Below are positions 9,591-18,100 of a DNA stretch of 64,000 bases, piece by piece. A program made the translations under genes and the position numbers. A model generated the notes under the pieces. The model did not search any database. It was not told the DNA's origin and was given only the letters and a program-made list of their open reading frames with translations. The DNA lies in contig NZ_CP071935.1 of the NCBI RefSeq assembly GCF_030062585.1, forward strand, positions 931,034 to 995,033. The letters run 5' to 3'. The DNA is from Helicobacter pylori. Lineage in GTDB: Bacteria > Campylobacterota > Campylobacteria > Campylobacterales > Helicobacteraceae. Positions within the stretch are counted from its first letter, which is position 1. Each line of letters opens with the position of its first letter.

Positions 9591-10364
9591 TTAACCTTCA
9601 AATTGAGACTTTTTAGGCTCACCGGGAGCGATATAATTTAAGAGTTTGTTTTCTAAATCCCTTGGGTTTTCCCCATTAGCGATGCCTAAAATCCCCTCTA
9701 AAAGAACGGTTTTTTCTTTGATAATGTCTTTAGATTTAGCTTTGAGCTTATGCCCAAAAGGGCCAAAAATCGCATAAGCACACATAATCCCTGTAACAGT
9801 GGCCGTAAAAGCCCCAGCGATCCCTGCTGCCATTTCAGCCGGATTGTCTAGTTTTTGCAAGGCTAACATAAGCCCCATAACCGCCCCCACTAACCCCATA
9901 GTAGGAGCGGTCTCACCGGCAGTCTCCCAATAATGAGCGGCACCGTGGTAATACTCTTCCATTTCTTCAATGCTGATTTCTAAGCTTTCCTTAACGGATT
10001 TTAAATCCTTGCCATCTATGATCATAGACAAGCCATTGCGGGTGAAATCGTCTTCAATTTGCGCCACTCGCCCCTCTAAACTCAACACCCCATCTTTTCT
10101 GGCTAAAGTGGCTAATTCCACTAAATTTTTAATGGTTTCGTTCAAATTGATTTTAGGGTTTAAAAAAACAATTTTTATCTCTTTGTAAGCGGCTTTCACA
10201 TAACGCGCATGCGTGCCTGTCATGGCGGCAAAAAGCGAAGTAGGCACGATGATAATGACTGAACTCAAATGGATAATGTGCAACGGGTTACCATCTTCTA
10301 AAATATCGCCTAACGAAATAGAAGCGACCGCCAATACCAAGCCTAGTATGGTTGATAGATCCAA
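9591..10364 (-). CDS. motA: Flagellar stator protein MotA
   Basis: A 257-residue inner-membrane protein that forms the proton channel with MotB and pushes on the rotor protein FliG. It shows two N-terminal hydrophobic spans, a large cytoplasmic loop, and two C-terminal spans containing the conserved TAPTMGLVGAVMGLM and GIAGAFTATVTGIMCAYAIF blocks. First gene of motA-motB-HP0817; its ATG is 15 bp downstream of the ThiF-like gene end, so it may share its transcript. Confidence 0.96.
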   Translation of the reverse strand: MDLSTILGLVLAVASISLGDILEDGNPLHIIHLSSVIIIVPTSLFAAMTGTHARYVKAAYKEIKIVFLNPKINLNETIKNLVELATLARKDGVLSLEGRVAQIEDDFTRNGLSMIIDGKDLKSVKESLEISIEEMEEYYHGAAHYWETAGETAPTMGLVGAVMGLMLALQKLDNPAEMAAGIAGAFTATVTGIMCAYAIFGPFGHKLKAKSKDIIKEKTVLLEGILGIANGENPRDLENKLLNYIAPGEPKKSQFEG

Positions 10365-10379
10365 AACTTACCCCTTAAT

Positions 10380-11147
10380 CTAAATTTCATAATCCTGTAA
10401 ATGCGTGATTTTATGCGTGCCACAAACCCTACAATCAAGGTTTTTGGGTGCTTGAATTTTTTTAAAATCCATCGTTTTAATATCGGCTATAAGTAAAGTA
10501 TTTATAAGTAAAGTTTCAAACCCTAAAAAATATTTAAGGCATTCGCTCGCTTGGATACACCCTAAAACCCCGGGCAAAACCCCAAAAAGCCCTGAAGTAG
10601 GATTGAATCCTTTTTTAGGGGGCTTATCAAAAACACACGCTAAGCATGTGCTATGGGGTAAAACGCTCATGCTTTGCCCCCTGTATTTTAAAACCCCGGC
10701 ATGCGAATAGGGTTTTTGGGCTAACACGCAAGCGTCATTAATCAAAAATTTAGCGTTGAAATTGTCTGTAGCGTCTATGATAAAATCGTAAGGCTCTATA
10801 AGAGAAAGAGCGTTATGAGCCTTAAAGCGTTCTTCAAAAGTCTCTATTTCAATACCAGCATTGAGTTGTTTTAAGCGCGCTTTCGCGCTAGAGGCTTTAG
10901 GTTGGTTTAAAAAATCCTGTGAATGGATGATTTGGCGTTGCAAATTACTCATACCCACCACATCAAAATCCACAATGCCTATTTTTCCTATCCCAGCAGC
11001 GCACAGATACATCAAAACCGCTGATCCAAGCCCACCGGCTCCAATGACTAAAACGCTAGATTTTAAAAGCTTCAATTGGCCTTCTTCGCCCACATCTTCT
11101 AGCATGATATGGCGCAAATAACGCTCTTTGTCTAGCCGGCTTAACAA
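10380..11147 (-). CDS. ThiF/MoeB-family adenylyltransferase
   Basis: A 255-residue E1-like enzyme that adenylates the C-terminal Gly-Gly of a small sulfur carrier (ThiS or MoaD) for thiamin or molybdopterin synthesis. The ATP-binding Rossmann motif GAGGLGSAVLMYL is at about 37-49, DFDVVGMSNLQRQI carries the nucleotide-binding Asp and Arg, DATDNFNAKFLIND is the family signature, and CLAC with CRVC are the zinc-binding pairs. There is no rhodanese domain. ThiF and MoeB cannot be told apart here. It directly abuts the metallo-hydrolase gene upstream and precedes motA. Confidence 0.85.
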   Translation of the reverse strand: MLSRLDKERYLRHIMLEDVGEEGQLKLLKSSVLVIGAGGLGSAVLMYLCAAGIGKIGIVDFDVVGMSNLQRQIIHSQDFLNQPKASSAKARLKQLNAGIEIETFEERFKAHNALSLIEPYDFIIDATDNFNAKFLINDACVLAQKPYSHAGVLKYRGQSMSVLPHSTCLACVFDKPPKKGFNPTSGLFGVLPGVLGCIQASECLKYFLGFETLLINTLLIADIKTMDFKKIQAPKNLDCRVCGTHKITHLQDYEI

Positions 11148-11765
11148 TTAAGCCATCCTTGAAACCCAAATTTTAGAATGCTCTCTTTCGGCAAAAAAAC
11201 TTGTTTTATCCCCATGCCCTGGATAAATCTCTATGTCTTTAGAAAAATCTAAATTTTGAAACCTTAACAGGGACTCTTTCATGTCTTTTTCATTAGAATA
11301 AGGGAAATCATAACGGCCAATGCTGCGATAAAAAATAAAATCCCCGCTAAAAATCACCCCTTCAATTTCTATGATAGAGCAACCGGGCGTGTGTCCGGGA
11401 AAATGCCAGTATTTAATGGTAGTGTTTGCTATCTCTAAAGTGGTGCAACCCTTATTGCAAGGCACGCTAAAATTGGGGCTAAAAACCGGCATGCCCAAAT
11501 GGAAAATATCATTTTCTAGCATGAACACATCGTCTTTTGGAGCGTAAATGGGGGTGTCTTTAAGGGCTTTTGACAATTGAGCGCTATCCCATACATGATC
11601 ATAATGCCCATGCGTGATTAAAATCGCTTTAGGATTCTTGGCGTTTTCTAACACCCATTCGCTGCTAGAAAATCCGGGATCAATAATAAAATCCACCCCA
11701 CTAGAAAGCTTCACAATATAAGCGTTTTCTTCCACCGCCCCGCATTCTCGCCTTAAAATTTTCAC
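11148..11765 (-). CDS. Metallo-beta-lactamase fold hydrolase (glyoxalase II-like)
   Basis: About 205 residues of the metallo-beta-lactamase superfamily, closest in style to small glyoxalase II-like thioester hydrolases. Metal ligands are visible: THGHYDHVWD (HxHxDH), FPGHTPGC, FSGDFIF and PGHGDKT. I prefer the GTG at 11765 (VKILRREC) because AAGGGAG at 11774-11780 is correctly spaced; an upstream TTG at 11783 would place that ribosome site inside the gene. It abuts the ThiF-like gene. Substrate unknown. Confidence 0.82.
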   Translation of the reverse strand: MKILRRECGAVEENAYIVKLSSGVDFIIDPGFSSSEWVLENAKNPKAILITHGHYDHVWDSAQLSKALKDTPIYAPKDDVFMLENDIFHLGMPVFSPNFSVPCNKGCTTLEIANTTIKYWHFPGHTPGCSIIEIEGVIFSGDFIFYRSIGRYDFPYSNEKDMKESLLRFQNLDFSKDIEIYPGHGDKTSFFAEREHSKIWVSRMA

Positions 11766-11798
11766 ACTCCAAACTCCCTTCAAACTAGCCTAAAAGTC

Positions 11799-11810
11799 AT
11801 TATAATTATA
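11799..11810 (-). promoter_or_regulatory. Candidate -10 boxes for the metallo-hydrolase operon
   Basis: Two overlapping TATAAT hexamers read on the minus strand, 34-45 bp upstream of the chosen GTG. H. pylori sigma-80 promoters rely mainly on the -10 hexamer, so this is a reasonable promoter for the leftward genes. The rightward MidA-like gene has a TAGAAT-like box near 11843. Confidence 0.45.
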
Positions 11811-11860
11811 ATATCATAGCGCAAAAATAAGGCGATTTTGACTAGAATAGCGCTCTCTTA

Positions 11861-12901
11861 TTGTTGGTTGAGATGAGTTTGAATGAAAGGGAAATCGTGC
11901 GTTCGTTTGGGAATTACATGCAAGAGTGGCTTTATGGCGAAAAAGGGTATTACAGAAAGGCGCTAATCGGTCCAAAAGGGGATTTTTACACTTCGGTGTC
12001 TTTGAGTAAGTTTTTTGGGGGCGCTGTTGCGTTTTATATCATCAAGCTTTTAGAAGAAGAAAAATTATTTTTGCCTTTAAAAATTGTAGAAATTGGCTCT
12101 CACCATGGGCATTTTTTGAGCGATATAGCCAGTTTTTTAAACGCTTTGAGCGTGGGCGTAATGGAAAAATGCGAGTTTATCAGCTGCGAGCCTTTAAAGG
12201 AATTGCAAAAACTCCAACGAATTATTTTCAAACGAGCCACGCAATTGGATCTGATGATCTGCGATCTGAAAGATCTAGATTTCAAGGGGCATGAAAGCGC
12301 GTTCGTTGTCTCTAATGAATTGTTTGACGCGTTCGCTTGCGAGATCATTAAAGATAACCAAATGCTTTTTATCACCCATGATCATCAGGGCGTTTGGGGC
12401 GGTATTGATGAACCCACTAAAGAACTTCTTAAAAATTTGAATTTAAAACAAGGGTGCGCACCGTTGTTTTTAGAGGCTTTCATTAAGGATTTGTTAGAGA
12501 AATTGAATGAGGCTTCTTCTTGGGTGTTTTTGAGCTTTGATTATGGCGATGAAACAGAGCGAAAAGACATGCATTTAAGGGCTTTTAAAAACCACCAAGC
12601 GCTGGATTTTAAGGATATTTTAAACAATCTAGCTTCTTTGTATCAGCAAAGCGATTTGACTTATGATGTCAATTTTTCTTTGGTGCGCTTTTTGTTTGAA
12701 AAACACCATGCACAATTTTCATTCTTCAAAACGCAGGCTAACGCTTTATTGGATATGGGGCTTATGGAATTACTAGAAACATTTTCAAAGAGCGCGAGTT
12801 ATGAAAGGTATTTGAAAGAAGCGGCTAAAATCAAGCCCCTAATTAGCCCTGGGGGCTTTGGGGAGCGTTTCAAAGCGTTAGAGTTTGTGAAAAAAAAATA
12901 A
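11861..12901 (+). CDS. MidA-like SAM-dependent methyltransferase (HP0812-like)
   Basis: A 346-residue protein of the MidA/NDUFAF7 family (SAM-dependent protein arginine methyltransferase acting on a respiratory complex I subunit in mitochondria; the bacterial substrate is unclear). The N-terminal YGEKGYYRKALIGPKGDFYTSV, the SAM site KIVEIGSHHGHFLSDI and VSNELFDAFACE are family signatures; the C-terminal GFGERFKALEF is also typical. Two starts are possible, TTG 11861 or ATG 11873; neither has a strong ribosome site. It is the last core gene before the IS605/ICE junction and looks intact. Confidence 0.8.
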   Translation: MLVEMSLNEREIVRSFGNYMQEWLYGEKGYYRKALIGPKGDFYTSVSLSKFFGGAVAFYIIKLLEEEKLFLPLKIVEIGSHHGHFLSDIASFLNALSVGVMEKCEFISCEPLKELQKLQRIIFKRATQLDLMICDLKDLDFKGHESAFVVSNELFDAFACEIIKDNQMLFITHDHQGVWGGIDEPTKELLKNLNLKQGCAPLFLEAFIKDLLEKLNEASSWVFLSFDYGDETERKDMHLRAFKNHQALDFKDILNNLASLYQQSDLTYDVNFSLVRFLFEKHHAQFSFFKTQANALLDMGLMELLETFSKSASYERYLKEAAKIKPLISPGGFGERFKALEFVKKK

Positions 12902-12964
12902 AATGTAAAACATTTTTACAATCTAATAATAATTAATAATAATAAAGAGTTTGCGTATTTTTAA

Positions 12965-13090
12965 AGGGGGAAAGGTAAGAGCGTCAGGACATTTTAATGA
13001 AAAAGTTGATTAAAATGCTAAGTTATAGTAAAGAAGGAAGGAATAAATATAATACGCCTTTCGCTCTTACCTTGAGCGGCATTATACCAA
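12965..13090 (-). ncRNA. Candidate structured small RNA with paired ends
   Basis: On the minus strand a TATAAT (13081-13086) is followed 7 nt later by AAGGTAAGAGCG (13073-13062), which is perfectly complementary to CGCTCTTACCTT at 12983-12972. The predicted start therefore coincides with the first base of a 12-bp closing stem. A second perfect 9-bp stem (CATTTTAAT / ATTAAAATG, 12990-13017) nests inside. This 5'-3' end pairing resembles H. pylori type I toxin-antitoxin mRNAs and other stable sRNAs, but I find no AapA-like peptide. The call rests on promoter placement and base pairing only. Confidence 0.45.
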
Positions 13091-13141
13091 AAAAAAAAAC
13101 GATGTTATTTGAGCTTTATTTTTAACATTCTGTTTTTCTTT

Positions 13142-13201
13142 TTTGTGAAACCGCCCCTTGCTAAAGCAAGGAGCTTCCTAACTAAAGCATTCTATTGAAC
13201 G
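13142..13201 (-). ncRNA. IS605 right end: putative omega-RNA 3' region / terminal hairpin
   Basis: About 60 bp from the tnpB stop to the element end. The right end of IS605-family elements normally encodes an omega-RNA scaffold used by TnpB (established for relatives such as ISDra2). A perfect 6-bp hairpin CCTTGC/GCAAGG is visible at 13153-13168. By analogy, guide sequence would be taken from the flank just beyond the end (below about 13142). Transcription is inferred, not seen. Confidence 0.4.
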
Positions 13202-14530
13202 CTAACACGAAAGGCTTTGTTCTTTAAAGTCTGCATGGATATTTCCTACCCCAAAAAGACTTAACCCTTTGCTTAAAATATTGTTCGCAGCGTTGATGTC
13301 TCTGTGTTCTCTATACCCGCATTCTAAACACCAATATTGCCTATGATTTAATTTAAGCTTGTGGTTGATATTCCCACAACAATGGCAAGTTTTACTCGTA
13401 TATTGTGGGGGAACTTTCACTAACAATTTGCCATTATGCTGTTGTTTGTAATCTAAAAAAGAAATGATTTGATAGAATGAAGTATTGTTGATAGATTGAT
13501 TAAGTCCACTCTTTTGTTTAACATTTTTGAGTTTAGCTCTTTTAGTCATGTTTTTTACTTGCAAATCTTCAACTACTATCAATTCAAATTGCTTTGAAAG
13601 TTCGCTTGTGATTTTATGGTATCTGTCTGTTTTTTGATGACTAGACTTGTCAAAGGCTTGGTTTAATTTCTTTTGGGTTTTGTAAAAATTACCTCCTAAT
13701 TTGGTTTTGTTTTGTTTAGACTTTAACACCCTACGGCTTTGTTTTCTTTGTAATCTTTTAAATTTTTTAGAGTATTTTTTTAAAGAATACAATTTGGAAT
13801 AAGTAGGGATGAGTCGTTTAGTATCCATCTCTTCATCTATTTCTATCCCTAGTAATTCTTTCATGTCTGTTTGGTATTGCTTAAAGTCCGTTAGTTTTTC
13901 ATGGTTGTTTATCTCACAAGAACAAGCTATACCAAGGATATTCAAATCTAGCCCCACACCATTTTTAGTGTTTTTGATGGGAGTAATGTCTTGTTCGTAT
14001 TCCACGCTAAAGCTAACAAAATATTTTCTATGGCTGCAAGAGATACTAATTTGTTTCACTTTAAAATTAGGGGGGAAGTCTCTGTGCATGCGCATGAGTA
14101 AAGGCATTTTCATCAGAGTGAATGTCTTGAAGCGCTCATCATCGCTCTCTTTGATAGAGAAGCCTTGATTGTTCCACAAAAAAGATTGTTTAGCGAATTT
14201 AGAGTTTTTGAATTTAGGAAAGCCCCTGTTTTTAACTTTAAAAGCATCTTTTAAAGCCCTTTCAACATTCATGCGTGCTTGTTGGGCTATCACACTACTA
14301 AAGCTTAACCCCCTAGCGTTCAAGTGGTGTTTAATCGCATGATCTAACTCGCTTGATTTTTTCCACTTTCTTTCTTTGGGAGGTAAATCTTTGTTTGTTT
14401 CATATTGCTCTTGCAGTAAATTCAATCCAATATTATAAGCTTGATTATAGACAAAAAAGCAGTTTTGCAGTTTGCTTTCTTGCTCTTTAGTGGGATACAA
14501 GCGGAATTTAAAACCCTTATTGACTTTCAT
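13202..14530 (-). CDS. tnpB: IS605 TnpB, RNA-guided nuclease
   Basis: A 442-residue TnpB. The RuvC-like catalytic acidic residues are all visible: GVGLDLN (first Asp), VVEDLQVKN (Glu) and HRDINAANNI (last Asp). A zinc finger of two CxxC pairs (TCHCCGN and WCLECGY) lies between them. The N-terminal helix-turn-helix region starts MKVNKGFKFRLYPTKEQE. TnpB relatives cleave DNA guided by an omega-RNA and help the element persist; TnpB is not needed for transposition itself (established knowledge). No frameshift or stop, so it may be active. Confidence 0.93.
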   Translation of the reverse strand: MKVNKGFKFRLYPTKEQESKLQNCFFVYNQAYNIGLNLLQEQYETNKDLPPKERKWKKSSELDHAIKHHLNARGLSFSSVIAQQARMNVERALKDAFKVKNRGFPKFKNSKFAKQSFLWNNQGFSIKESDDERFKTFTLMKMPLLMRMHRDFPPNFKVKQISISCSHRKYFVSFSVEYEQDITPIKNTKNGVGLDLNILGIACSCEINNHEKLTDFKQYQTDMKELLGIEIDEEMDTKRLIPTYSKLYSLKKYSKKFKRLQRKQSRRVLKSKQNKTKLGGNFYKTQKKLNQAFDKSSHQKTDRYHKITSELSKQFELIVVEDLQVKNMTKRAKLKNVKQKSGLNQSINNTSFYQIISFLDYKQQHNGKLLVKVPPQYTSKTCHCCGNINHKLKLNHRQYWCLECGYREHRDINAANNILSKGLSLFGVGNIHADFKEQSLSC

Positions 14531-14566
14531 AGAAGTATTTTAACCTCTTTTTGTTAAAATAGGTCT

Positions 14567-14983
14567 ATGAAAAAAATTGATGATATGAGACACGGAAGGC
14601 ATTGTGTTTTTTTAATGCATGCGCATTTGGTATTTGTTACTAAATACAGGCGTTCAGCGTTCAACAAGGAAGTGATAGATTTTTTAGGATCGGTGTTTGC
14701 CAAAGTGTGTAAGGACTTTGAGAGCGAATTGGTAGAATTTGATGGGGAGAGCGATCATGTGCATTTGCTTATCAACTACCCTCCAAAAGTAAGCGTGAGT
14801 AAGTTAGTCAATTCTTTAAAAGGCGTTAGCAGTCGTTTGACTAGACAACACCATTTCAAAAGCGTTGAAGCTAGTTTGTGGGGGAAGCATTTATGGTCGC
14901 CTAGTTATTTCGCTGGGAGTTGTGGGGGCGCGCCTTTAGAGACGATTAAGCAATACATACAAGAGCAAGAAACACCGCATTAA
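14567..14983 (+). CDS. tnpA: IS605 TnpA, Y1 HUH transposase
   Basis: A 138-residue single-strand transposase. The HUH metal site is SDHVHLLINYP, and the nucleophilic tyrosine lies in the C-terminal helix IKQYIQEQE. YRRSAFN and SPSYFAGSCGGAP are typical of the IS605 branch. Slightly shorter than the roughly 142 residues I recall for reference copies, but with all catalytic parts. Divergent from tnpB, with a shared intergenic region of 36 bp. Confidence 0.93.
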   Translation: MKKIDDMRHGRHCVFLMHAHLVFVTKYRRSAFNKEVIDFLGSVFAKVCKDFESELVEFDGESDHVHLLINYPPKVSVSKLVNSLKGVSSRLTRQHHFKSVEASLWGKHLWSPSYFAGSCGGAPLETIKQYIQEQETPH

Positions 14984-15111
14984 ATTAGCTAACTTTGATT
15001 TTTAATAGAATGCGCTAAAAAGCGAATGGATCTAGGTGAAACGATATTCAAATAGCCTAACGGCTAAGCACTTACATCTCCGCCCTAAAGGACGGAGTTT
15101 TTCGCACTAGT

Positions 15112-18100
15112 GGGATAAAGTTGGAAAGAATCATATCAATCTCAATGAACAAACCTTAAATGAATACTTTATCCACCACCCTGAAAACATTCTGGGGCGT
15201 TTGAGTTTGGAAAAAACCCGCTATAGCTTTGAAATCAATGGCGAACAAATTTATAAATACGAGTTGCAAGCTTTAGAGGATAAAAGCTTAGATTTATCCC
15301 AAGCGCTTAGCCAAGCGATAGAAAAATTGCCTAAAGGCGTCTATCAATACCATAAGACTACCCTTAAAACAGACGCTCTCATCATTGATGCCAATAACGA
15401 ACGCTATCAAGAAGTTCAAAAGCTAATCAAAAATTTAGAAAGGGGAGAATTAGTCAAGTGGGATAATCTTTATTTCCAACTAGAACAAAATAATGAAATG
15501 GGCATCTTTTTAAAACCCACTAAAATCAACTCTAAAGTCCAAGATTCACGACTAAAAGCCTATTTTAAGATTAAAGACGCTTTGAATGATTTAACGAGCG
15601 CGGAATTAAGCCCCTTAAGCTCTGATTTTGAGCTAGAAAGTAAAAGAGTTAGGCTCAATCTTGTTTATGATGAATTTGTCAAGAAATTTGGCTATCTCAA
15701 TGAGAATAAAAATCGTAAGGACATCAAACAAGATTTGTATGGCGCTAAAGTCTTAGGATTAGAAAAAGACTTTGAAAAAGAAATCACCCCTAGAAGTGCC
15801 AAAATGCAAAACATAGAGCCAAGGCAAGCTCAAGCTAAAAAAGCTCAAATCTTTTTTGAAAGGACTTTAAACCCTAAAAAAGAACTTATTATCACTAACG
15901 CTAAAGAGGCATTAATTGCAAGCACCAATCAAAAAGGGGGTTTGAATTTGCATTTCATTAGAGATCATTTCGCAACCCAAAGCTTAGAAACCACCATTAA
16001 AGAACTTTTAGAGCAAAAACTGATTTATAAAGACCACAAGGATAATGGCGACTACATTTTGGCGAACGATTATTTGAGCGGCAATGTAAAAAGAAAACTC
16101 AAAGAAGTTAAAGAATCCATCAATCAAGGCGTGGAGGGATTAGAGGCTAATGTGAAAGATCTAGAGCTGATTATCCCTAAAGATTTGAAAGCCACTGAAA
16201 TCATGGCTAATATCAACAGCCCTTGGATACCCACTCAGTATTTAGAAGAGTTTTTAATGGAATTGAGCGCTAACCATTATGAAAAGCAATACGGCGATAA
16301 AATGACAGATTACCAACTAGGCAATCTCAAAGAAGACATCAAAGTAGAACACCTAAGCGGTGCTTATGAAGTTTTTGTTAGAAACAATGAATTAAACGAG
16401 CTTTATGGTATCAGGCATAAAGACAAACCGCATTCTTATAAAGCGCCTTTTGAAAGCCTTTTAAATAAAGTCTTAAACAACAAGGATTTGAGCGTTAAAT
16501 ACGCCCAAGTTGATCCTAATGACCCTAAAAAAGAAATCTTTATCACTGATGAAGAGCAAAGCAATCTCGCTAGACAAAAAGCAGAAGAATTGAAAGAAGC
16601 TTTTAAAGACTGGATTTATAAGGATTATACAAGAAGAACCCATTTAGAGCGAATCTATAATGACACTTTCAACAATTCTGTTTTAAAAACCTATGATGGC
16701 TCGCGATTAGAGCTAGAGGGCTTTAACCACCATATCAGCTTGCGCCCCCACCAAAAGAACGCTATTTTTAGAACCATCCAAGACAGGGCGGTGTGTTTAG
16801 ACCATCAGGTTGGAGCAGGCAAGACTTTGTGCGCTATAGCCAGTTGCATGGAACAAAAACGCATGGGGTTAGTGAATAAAACGCTCATTGCCGTGCCTAA
16901 CCATTTAACCAAGCAATGGGGCGATGAATTTTATAAGGCTTACCCTAACGCTAATGTGTTAGTTGTTGATAGCAAGGACATCACTGAAAAAGAAAGAGAG
17001 CTTTTATTCAATCAAATCGCTAACAACAATTATGACGCTGTGATTATCGCGCACACCCATTTGGAATTATTGTCTAACCCTAGAGGAATCATAGAAGAAT
17101 TGAAAGAAGAAGAGCTAGTGAATGCCGAAAAAAACTTTGAAAGGCAAGAACTGGCTTATAAAAATAACCCTAGAGAAACTAAAAAACCCAATGAAAGAGC
17201 CTTTAAAAACAAGCTGGATAAAATCCGTGCTAAATACGATGCGATTTTAGAAAAACAAGGCTCTCATATTGATATTAGTCAAATGGGGATTGACAATTTG
17301 ATTGTGGATGAAGCCCACTTATTCAAAAATCTAGCCTTTGAAACTTCTATGGAAAAAATTGCAGGGCTTGGTAACCAACAAGGCTCTAATCGCGCCAGAG
17401 ATTTGTTTATTAAAACGCGCTACTTGCATCAAAACAATAAGAAAATCATGTTTTTAACCGGCACGCCTATAGCTAATTCCTTGAGTGAAATGTATCACTT
17501 GCAACGCTACCTGACCCCTGATGTGTTGAAAGAAAGAGGGTTAGAATTCTTTGATGATTGGGCTAAGACTTATGGGGAAGTGGTGAATGATTTTGAATTA
17601 GACACTTCCGCTCAAAGTTATAAAATGGTTAATCGCTTTTCTAAATTTAGCGATGTGCAAGGCTTAAGCACCATGTATAGAGCTTTTGCGGATATTGTCT
17701 CCAATGATGATATTTTAAAGCATAACCCCCACTTTGTGCCTAAAGTGTATGGGGATAAACCTATCAATGTGGTGGTGAAAAGAAGCGAAGAAGTGGCTCA
17801 ATTTATTGGCGTGGCTTTAGAAAATGGCAAATATAATGAAGGCTCTATCATTGATAGGATGCAAAAATGCGAGGGCAAGAAAAGCAAAAAAGGGCAAGAC
17901 AATATCCTTTCTTGCACCACAGACGCTAGAAAAGTGGCTCTGGATTACCGCTTGATTGACCCTAACGCTAAAGTAGAAAAAGAATTTTCTAAAAGCTATG
18001 CTATGGCAAAAAATATCTATGAGAATTATTTAGAAACTAATGCCACTAAAGGCACACAACTTGGTTTCATAGGTCTATCCACACCCAAAACCCATAGCCA

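Larger units (their letters stand above)
13142..15113. mobile_element. IS605-type insertion sequence (IS200/IS605 family)
   Basis: Divergent tnpB (minus) and tnpA (plus), separated by about 35 bp, bounded by subterminal hairpins CCTTGCTAAAGCAAGG (13153-13168) and CTCCGCCCTAAAGGACGGAG (15081-15100). The family moves as single strands, makes no target duplication, and inserts its left end (tnpA side) next to a short T-rich target. On the minus strand the right-hand junction reads TTTAT then CCCACTAG. The exact left-hand limit is uncertain by a few bases. It interrupts the orfQ gene of the ICE on its right and abuts chromosomal sequence on its left, so it sits exactly on a genome junction. Confidence 0.85.

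Noticed and set aside
12997-13125. A 42-codon ORF (MKKLIKMLSYSKEG...) as a peptide gene.
   Set aside because: It runs through both arms of the hairpins and an A11 run with no good ribosome site; the RNA structure on the other strand explains the region better.
15201-15203. TTG at 15201 as the natural start of orfQ.
   Set aside because: The frame is open and coding-like back to the IS605 end, and the family protein is much longer, so this is at best a secondary start.
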